DNA of 10,899 nucleotides, from positions 40,743-51,641 of the forward strand of contig DIXV01000082.1 in the NCBI GenBank assembly GCA_002436115.1, read 5' to 3'. The stretch comes from Streptococcus sp. UBA6071. Lineage in GTDB: Bacteria; Bacillota; Bacilli; Lactobacillales; Streptococcaceae. Each line of letters begins with the position of its first letter. Within the stretch, counting starts at the first letter, position 1. Both the position numbers and the translations under genes were made by a program. The notes under the pieces were generated by a model. The model had not been told where the DNA came from. It searched no databases and worked only from the letters and a program-made list of their open reading frames with translations. Below are positions 6,796-10,899 of this stretch, piece by piece.

Positions 6796-8277
6796 GCTGT
6801 CGCAGAGACAAGTGATCGCTTGGAAGCTGCTGGTCTTGAAGTGCCTAAGCCACCTCAAGCAGAATCAGAGGAGGCAAGACCTCAAGTGTCCCTTGCTGAT
6901 GATGAGTATGATATTGTCGTTGTCGGCGGCGGGCCTGCTGGTTACTATGCAGCTATCCGTGGCGCTCAGTTGGGCGGTAAAATTGCTATCGTTGAGAAAG
7001 CAGAATTTGGTGGAACCTGTTTGAATAAAGGGTGCATCCCAACAAAAACTTACCTAAAAAATGCGGAGATACTTGATGGCCTCAAGATTGCAGCAGGCCG
7101 TGGGATTAATCTTGCATCAACGAACTATACAATTGACATGGATAAGACTGTTGACTTTAAAAATTCAGTTGTAAAAACCTTGACCAGTGGTGTTCGTGGT
7201 CTCTTGAAAGCCAATAAGGTAACAGTGATTGATGGACTTGCTCAAGTGAACCCAGATAAGACTGTTATCGTTGGAAGTCAGACCTTAAAGGCTAATAAGA
7301 TTATCTTGGCAACAGGCTCTAAAGTATCTCGTATTAATATCCCTGGTATTACTTCTAAGCGTGTTTTGACCTCAGATGACATCCTTGAATTACGTGAGAT
7401 TCCTAAAAGTCTCGCTGTAATGGGTGGTGGTGTTGTCGGTATCGAGCTTGGTCTGGTCTATGCTTCTTATGGCACAGAAGTCACTGTTATCGAAATGGCT
7501 GACCGTATTATCCCTGGCATGGACAAAGATGTTTCTCTTGAACTTCAAAAGGTACTCGGTAAAAAAGGCATGAAATTCCTCACCTCTGTTGGTGTTGAGG
7601 AAATTAAAGAGGCCAATAACCAATTGACCTTGGTACTGACGGATGGTTCAGATGTAATCGCTGAAAAAGCCCTCCTTTCAATTGGTCGTGTACCTCAGCT
7701 TGATGGCCTTGAAAACCTTAATCTTGCATTAGATCAAGGCCGTATCAAAGTTAATGCTTATCAAGAAACCTCAATTCCAGGAATTTATGCACCAGGAGAT
7801 GTTAATGGAACGAAGATGTTAGCACATGCCGCCTATCGTATGGGTGAAGTTGCCGCAGAGAACGCTATGCGTGGCAATGTCCGTAAAGCTAATCTAACTT
7901 ATACACCAGCAGCCGTTTATACGCATCCAGAGGTCGCTATGTGTGGGATTACGGAAGAGCAAGCACGTAAACAATATGGAGATATCCTTGTTGGTAAGTG
8001 TAGTTTTACTGGTAATGGACGTTCCATCGCTTCAAATGAAGCGCATGGTTTCGTAAAAGTAATCGCTGATGCAACCTATCACGAAATTCTTGGAGTCCAT
8101 ATCATTGGTCCATCCGCAGCTGAAATTATCAATGAAGCATCGACTATTATGGAGTCTGAGTTGACCATTGATGAAGTTGCTCAATCCGTGCATGGGCACC
8201 CAACTTTCTCAGAAGTCTTCTATGAAGCCTGTCTAGATGTCCTAGGTGAAGCTATCCATAACCCACCTAAGCGCTAG
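6547..8277 (+). CDS. lpdA: Dihydrolipoamide dehydrogenase E3 with N-terminal lipoyl domain
   Basis: This FAD enzyme reoxidises dihydrolipoamide on E2 and reduces NAD+ to NADH. Its 576 residues exceed the usual 460-475 because a lipoyl domain (about 1-81, Lys 43 in MSDKTNM) and a Glu/Pro-rich linker (about 82-117) precede the flavoprotein. Then follow the FAD-binding GGGPAG (127-132), redox-active C158 and C163 in GGTCLNKGC, the NAD-binding GGGVVG (293-298), the second FAD contact APGD near 415, and the dimer-interface HGHPTFSE (549-556) with the catalytic His-Glu pair. The ATG at 6547 has AGAGGA at 6535-6540; upstream codons in this frame overlap the E2 gene and are not homologous sequence. 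Lipoyl-bearing E3 is known from S. pneumoniae and a few other bacteria. It is the last gene of the operon, with a strong terminator downstream. Streptococcal annotations also call it acoL or pdhD. Confidence 0.96.
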   Translation: MAVEVIMPKLGVDMQEGEIISWKKKEGDHVNEGEVLLEIMSDKTNMELEAEDSGVLLKIVHGDGETVPVTDVIAYIGAEGETVAVAETSDRLEAAGLEVPKPPQAESEEARPQVSLADDEYDIVVVGGGPAGYYAAIRGAQLGGKIAIVEKAEFGGTCLNKGCIPTKTYLKNAEILDGLKIAAGRGINLASTNYTIDMDKTVDFKNSVVKTLTSGVRGLLKANKVTVIDGLAQVNPDKTVIVGSQTLKANKIILATGSKVSRINIPGITSKRVLTSDDILELREIPKSLAVMGGGVVGIELGLVYASYGTEVTVIEMADRIIPGMDKDVSLELQKVLGKKGMKFLTSVGVEEIKEANNQLTLVLTDGSDVIAEKALLSIGRVPQLDGLENLNLALDQGRIKVNAYQETSIPGIYAPGDVNGTKMLAHAAYRMGEVAAENAMRGNVRKANLTYTPAAVYTHPEVAMCGITEEQARKQYGDILVGKCSFTGNGRSIASNEAHGFVKVIADATYHEILGVHIIGPSAAEIINEASTIMESELTIDEVAQSVHGHPTFSEVFYEACLDVLGEAIHNPPKR

Positions 8278-8296
8278 TCAGCGCAAAGAAAGACCT

Positions 8297-8336
8297 AAAA
8301 GGGGAACAAGTTATGAGCCTTTACTTGTCCCTTTTT
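8297..8336 (+). terminator. Rho-independent terminator after the dehydrogenase operon
   Basis: An interrupted stem pairs ACAAGT with ACTTGT (8306-8311/8323-8328), then GGG with CCC across a one-base bulge, then an A run with the T run ending at 8336. It lies about 20 bases past the E3 stop. It is the strongest terminator in the window and separates the four-gene operon from lplA. Confidence 0.85.
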
Positions 8337-8434
8337 ACGTGAGTTTAGTGACGCTACACCGTCAGCATCTGGTCTCTCTTTTGATAGACTGAAAGAAATA
8401 TAGTGCCTAAGCACGATTTATTTTGGAGAATATT

Positions 8435-9424
8435 ATGAAATACATTGTCAACCCATCTAATAACCCGGCTTATAATATTGCCTTGGAAGCTTATGCCTTT
8501 CGTGAATTAAAAACGATTGATGAAATCTTTATCCTCTGGATTAATGAGCCAGCTATCATTATTGGCAAACATCAAAATACCATTGAGGAAATCAATAAGG
8601 AATTTACGGATGAAAACGGCATTCATGTGGTGCGTCGTCTGTCTGGTGGTGGAGCGGTCTACCATGATCTCAACAACCTCAACTATACCATTATTTCTAA
8701 CAAGTCAGATGAAGGAGCCTTTGATTTTAAGACCTTCTCTAAACCTGTGATTGATACGTTAGCAGGTCTCGGTGTAAAGGCTGTGTTTACCGGTCGAAAT
8801 GATCTTGAAATTGATGGCAAGAAGATCTGTGGCAATGCCCAGGCTTACTATAAGGGACGTATGATGCATCATGGTTGTTTGCTTTTTGATGTTGACATGA
8901 CCGTTTTAGGACAAGCTCTTAAGGTCTCCAAAGATAAGATTGCCTCTAAAGGAATTAAGTCCGTTCGTGCTCGGGTGACGAATATTTTAGATGAACTACC
9001 TGAGAAGGTGACGATTCAGGAATTTAGTAATGCCATCCTTGAACAGATGAAGAAAACCTATCCTGATATGGAAGAATATAAGCTAACAGAAGCAGATCGA
9101 GCAGCTATTCAAAAGACCCATGATGAGCAATTTTCAACTTGGGATTGGACATACGGTGTCACACCAGAGTATACTATTGAGCGTTCGGTTCGCTATTCGG
9201 CAGGGAAAATTAGCATTTATGCTAATGTAGAGAAGTCACTTATCAAGTCAATTAAGATTTATGGAGACTTTTTCGGTGTCTTAGGTGTGGAAGATATCGA
9301 GGAACTCTTGATTGGCTCTCGCTATAATTACGCAGATGTTTTAGAGAAGCTTAAAACCATTGATACCACAAAATATTTCTCCCGCATGACAGTAGAAGAA
9401 GTTGCAAAAGCCATCGTCGCTTAA
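8435..9424 (+). CDS. lplA: Lipoate-protein ligase
   Basis: This enzyme activates free lipoate with ATP and attaches it to the conserved Lys of lipoyl domains, here most obviously those of the E2 and E3 proteins just upstream. The 329 residues show the lipoate-binding RRLSGGGAVYHD (67-78), the catalytic Lys about 130 in DGKKICGNA, HHGCLL near 145, and SVRARVTN, which closes the large domain. The C-terminal roughly 80 residues (from WDWTYG) are the small accessory domain of bacterial LplA, so it should perform both activation and transfer. ATG 8435 has GGAG at 8425-8428; the in-frame TTG at 8423 overlaps that ribosome site and is rejected. A terminator separates it from lpdA. No clear promoter is seen: TATAGT at 8399 lacks a good -35, so expression may rely on read-through. 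No octanoyl-transferase or lipoyl-synthase gene is present here. Confidence 0.95.
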   Translation: MKYIVNPSNNPAYNIALEAYAFRELKTIDEIFILWINEPAIIIGKHQNTIEEINKEFTDENGIHVVRRLSGGGAVYHDLNNLNYTIISNKSDEGAFDFKTFSKPVIDTLAGLGVKAVFTGRNDLEIDGKKICGNAQAYYKGRMMHHGCLLFDVDMTVLGQALKVSKDKIASKGIKSVRARVTNILDELPEKVTIQEFSNAILEQMKKTYPDMEEYKLTEADRAAIQKTHDEQFSTWDWTYGVTPEYTIERSVRYSAGKISIYANVEKSLIKSIKIYGDFFGVLGVEDIEELLIGSRYNYADVLEKLKTIDTTKYFSRMTVEEVAKAIVA

Positions 9425-9449
9425 CTGTGGTTAACCCATTTCCCAAAAC

Positions 9450-9474
9450 CTAAACTTGTCTTGAAAAGGTTTAG
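9450..9474 (+). other. Hairpin after lplA, weak terminator candidate
   Basis: CTAAAC (9450-9455) and GTTTAG (9469-9474) make a 6-base stem about 25 bases after the lplA stop. No T-run follows (ATGAAGTC), so it is a poor intrinsic terminator. No better one is visible before the ribU promoter. Confidence 0.25.
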
Positions 9475-9513
9475 ATGAAGTCTTGCTTAATTAAAGCTTT
9501 CAGAAGATTCCAG

Positions 9514-9528
9514 AGTGTGAGTCACACT
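9514..9528 (+). promoter_or_regulatory. 15-base perfect dyad, operator-like
   Basis: AGTGTGA-G-TCACACT is a perfect 7+1+7 inverted repeat in the lplA-ribU gap. With a one-base centre it cannot fold as a tight RNA hairpin without opening inner pairs, so it looks more like a protein-binding site on DNA. It lies about 56 bases upstream of the ribU promoter -35. The half-sites contain TGTGA/TCACA, but the CRP spacing of six bases is absent. The binding protein is unknown. Confidence 0.35.
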
Positions 9529-9583
9529 GAAAAGGACTTTGATTGGTATTAAGATGTCAGAAGGATTTAAGAATACGATATCC

Positions 9584-9612
9584 TTGCGATTTCGTGTTTT
9601 TTTTGTTATGAT
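9584..9612 (+). promoter_or_regulatory. Sigma-A promoter for the FMN riboswitch-ribU transcript
   Basis: TTGCGA (9584-9589) and TATGAT (9607-9612; 5 of 6 to TATAAT) are separated by exactly 17 bases with a T-rich spacer. Transcription would start near 9619, at the first base of the riboswitch P1 stem, which supports both calls. Confidence 0.75.
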
Positions 9613-9618
9613 AAAAGA

Positions 9619-9735
9619 GTCTTCAGGGCAGGGTGTAATTCCCGACCGGCGGTGACTAGGAAACTAGAAGTCCGCGAGCGAAAGCTGATGTGGTGTAACT
9701 CCACAACCGACAGTAAAGTCTGGATGGGAGAAGAC
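9619..9735 (+). promoter_or_regulatory. FMN riboswitch (RFN element)
   Basis: The six-helix FMN aptamer is recognisable. P1 pairs GTCTTC (9619-9624) with GAAGAC (9730-9735). Conserved core segments are present: GGGTGTAATTCCCGACCGGC (9631-9650), CCGCGAGC (9672-9679), a variable arm TGTGG/CCACA (9689-9705), then ACCGACAGT and AGTCTGGATG. Two side stems end in GAAA tetraloops (CTAG-GAAA-CTAG at 9656-9667 and AGC-GAAA-GCT at 9677-9686). In this class, bound FMN turns down riboflavin synthesis or uptake genes. Here it precedes ribU and probably the PAP2 gene, so uptake should fall when flavin is plentiful. Confidence 0.95.
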
Positions 9736-9820
9736 GAGGGCGGGAGCCTTGATAAGCCTATTTTTTAGGTTGTTTTCAAGAATTTTATACAAAAATTGTC
9801 CCGTTTTCGAGGCTTCTTCT
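9729..9820 (+). promoter_or_regulatory. Riboswitch expression platform with competing folds
   Basis: AGAAGA (9729-9734), most of the 3' strand of P1, can instead pair with TCTTCT (9815-9820). Adjacent GAGGGCGGGA (9736-9745) can pair with TCCCGTTTTC (9799-9808) using three G-U pairs. Inside lies a second hairpin: CTTGA/TCAAG (9748-9752/9776-9780) around AGCCTA/TAGGTT (9755-9760/9766-9771), followed by AATTTTAT. The long outer helix and P1 exclude each other. Whether the switch acts on transcription or translation is not clear from sequence, since the T-runs are weak and the ribU ribosome site (9840-9844) has no obvious strong partner. Confidence 0.5.
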
Positions 9821-9852
9821 AATTTTAAAAAATGAAATTGGAGGAAACTTGA

Positions 9853-10413
9853 ATGACAAACACACATAAATTGGCACTTACTGCCATCCTTTCGGCACTT
9901 TCTTTTGTGCTTATGCTTTTTAATTTTCCGATTATTCCGGCAGCAGACTTTCTAAAGATTGACTTTAGTATCGTCCCAATAATGCTTGCTTTAGTCATGT
10001 TTGATTTGAGGAGTGCCTACACCGTTCTGCTTTTACGTAGTGCACTGAAACTCTTTTTGGATAATCAGGGACCAAATACTTACATTGGTTTACCGATGAA
10101 TATAGTTGCTTTAGGCTTGTTTATCACTGTTTTTGCTCTTATTTGGAACAAGAAGAAAAACCGATCAACCTATCTTCTATCCAGTGTCCTTGGAACACTT
10201 GTCCTAGCACTTGCAATGGTTGTCTTGAATTATTTCTTTGCCATTCCACTCTATGCTAAATTTGCTAATTTTGATATTTCAGCTTATATCGGCATTTCAA
10301 AGTACTTGGTTTCAATGGTTGTACCCTTTAATATAGTTGAAGGAATTATCTTTTCACTCCTCCTTTATCCTATGTATATTGCCTGTAAACCAATTATAGA
10401 AAGACATCATTAA
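9853..10413 (+). CDS. ribU: Riboflavin ECF transporter S component RibU
   Basis: This integral membrane protein binds riboflavin and works with the shared ECF energising module (EcfT and two ATPases), not encoded here. The 186 residues are typical of S components and contain about six hydrophobic segments, near 8-28, 38-50, 54-68, 80-98, 107-132 and 152-177. FNFPIIPAADFLKIDFS (about 24-39) followed by DLRSAYTVLLLRSALKL is characteristic of RibU; this substrate-binding region separates it from other vitamin S components. The ATG has GGAGG at 9840-9844 with 8-base spacing. The FMN riboswitch directly upstream independently supports a flavin substrate. Supply of riboflavin feeds FMN and FAD synthesis, including the FAD of the E3 enzyme encoded nearby. 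The PAP2 gene starts four bases after its stop. Confidence 0.94.
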   Translation: MTNTHKLALTAILSALSFVLMLFNFPIIPAADFLKIDFSIVPIMLALVMFDLRSAYTVLLLRSALKLFLDNQGPNTYIGLPMNIVALGLFITVFALIWNKKKNRSTYLLSSVLGTLVLALAMVVLNYFFAIPLYAKFANFDISAYIGISKYLVSMVVPFNIVEGIIFSLLLYPMYIACKPIIERHH

Positions 10414-10417
10414 TTAG

Positions 10418-10899
10418 ATGAAAACTAAAGGAAAATACATAAACTGGGGCTCTTTTGCCCTTTTATTCTTTGTGATATTGGGTTATACGGTTAAGTTTTA
10501 CCCACAAACACTATCTAGCCTAGACAGAACTTTTCAGACATGGCTTCAAAAGGGAATAACCGCAGACTGGACTATCTTTTATAAAGTTATGACCATTTTG
10601 GGAAATGTTCCTGTTTTTTTCGGAGGTGTTATGGCACTAGCGGCCTACTTTTACCTTATCAAAAAATGGCGTGCGGAGAGCTATTTCTTAGTTCTTAATT
10701 CAGGTCTATTATTAGGCCTCTCAACAGTATTTAAATCTGTCTACAATAGGCCAAGACCGACTCTGATGCCCTTGATTGAGCCCCCAATAGGCGCTTCTTT
10801 TCCTAGCTGGCATGGGGCTTCAATGCTCCTGCTTGCCCTTTGTTTAGCGATCATTGCTTATCAGAGACTGGGAAAGCGGACCTCCACAATGGTCTTGCC
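10418..10899 (+). CDS. PAP2-family membrane phosphatase, cut by right edge
   Basis: This is the first 160 residues of a membrane-bound PAP2 (type 2 phosphatidic acid phosphatase-like) protein; the frame is open to the window end. Hydrophobic segments lie near 10-28, 55-80, 90-106 and 134-148. Phosphatase motif 1, K-x6-RP, is seen as KSVYNRPRP (106-114). Motif 2 appears as SFPSWH (127-132), with Trp where the family usually has Gly, and the expected His at 132. Motif 3 (SR...H) would lie beyond the edge. The loop carrying motifs 1 and 2 normally faces outside. Typical substrates are undecaprenyl pyrophosphate or lipid phosphates. The start four bases after ribU, with little ribosome-site signal of its own, suggests coupling to ribU and shared FMN control. 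A role on flavin phosphates is possible but speculative. Confidence 0.85.
   Translation, partial: MKTKGKYINWGSFALLFFVILGYTVKFYPQTLSSLDRTFQTWLQKGITADWTIFYKVMTILGNVPVFFGGVMALAAYFYLIKKWRAESYFLVLNSGLLLGLSTVFKSVYNRPRPTLMPLIEPPIGASFPSWHGASMLLLALCLAIIAYQRLGKRTSTMVL

Noticed and set aside
8349..8364. TGACG/CGTCA dyad upstream of lplA as an operator or cre site
   Set aside because: Five-base arms are easily chance, and it does not match the catabolite-control cre consensus.
8423..8434. TTG at 8423 as the lplA start
   Set aside because: It lies on the ribosome site of ATG 8435, and LplA proteins begin at the MKYI-like position.
9664..9867. Minus-strand frame of 67 codons across the riboswitch
   Set aside because: It is antisense to a clear structured RNA and to the ribU start, with no recognisable motif.
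1..10899. Insertion sequences, CRISPR, phage genes, tRNA or rRNA
   Set aside because: No transposase or phage-like protein, no regularly spaced repeats, and no tRNA or rRNA signature on either strand; nearly all DNA is explained by core metabolic genes.

Overview
The window looks like chromosome from a low-GC Gram-positive of the genus Streptococcus; the species is not resolved. The clues are protein style and gene order: an M20 peptidase sitting inside a methionine ABC transporter operon, a ThDP dehydrogenase operon whose dihydrolipoamide dehydrogenase carries its own lipoyl domain, strong AGGAGG-type ribosome sites, and an FMN riboswitch ahead of ribU. All genes are on the + strand. I see no mobile element, CRISPR array, tRNA or rRNA.

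Layout. (1) 1-2680: the end of a methionine-import operon. It holds an M20-family metallopeptidase cut by the left edge, then metN (ATPase) and metP (permease), joined by short overlaps. The substrate-binding lipoprotein would lie upstream, outside the window. (2) 2681-2936: a regulatory gap with two terminator-like hairpins, a good promoter, and two copies of TTTGTGAAAAAA that resemble half of a Rex (NADH/NAD+ sensor) operator. (3) 2937-8277: a four-gene 2-oxoacid (pyruvate or acetoin) dehydrogenase operon: E1 alpha, E1 beta, E2 and E3. Both E2 and E3 begin with nearly the same lipoyl domain, and E2 has two E3-binding domains in tandem. A strong terminator follows E3. (4) 8435-9424: lplA, the lipoate-protein ligase that would charge those lipoyl lysines. 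(5) 9425-9852: a 428-base gap with a 15-base perfect dyad, a good promoter and an FMN riboswitch. (6) 9853-10899: ribU (riboflavin ECF transporter S component), then four bases later a PAP2-family membrane phosphatase cut by the right edge.

How the genes work together. The dehydrogenase complex converts pyruvate (or acetoin) to acetyl-CoA and NADH using ThDP, lipoate, CoA, FAD and NAD+. LplA attaches the scavenged lipoate. RibU brings in riboflavin, the precursor of the E3 flavin, under FMN control. A Rex-like site at the dehydrogenase promoter would fit redox control of an NADH-producing enzyme. Methionine uptake is a separate unit closed by terminators.

Most of the window is recognisable core metabolism. 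The points most worth a second look are the tandem E3-binding domains with the duplicated lipoyl domain, the twin Rex-like sites, the mutually exclusive folds after the FMN aptamer, and a phosphatase that may share riboswitch control with ribU.
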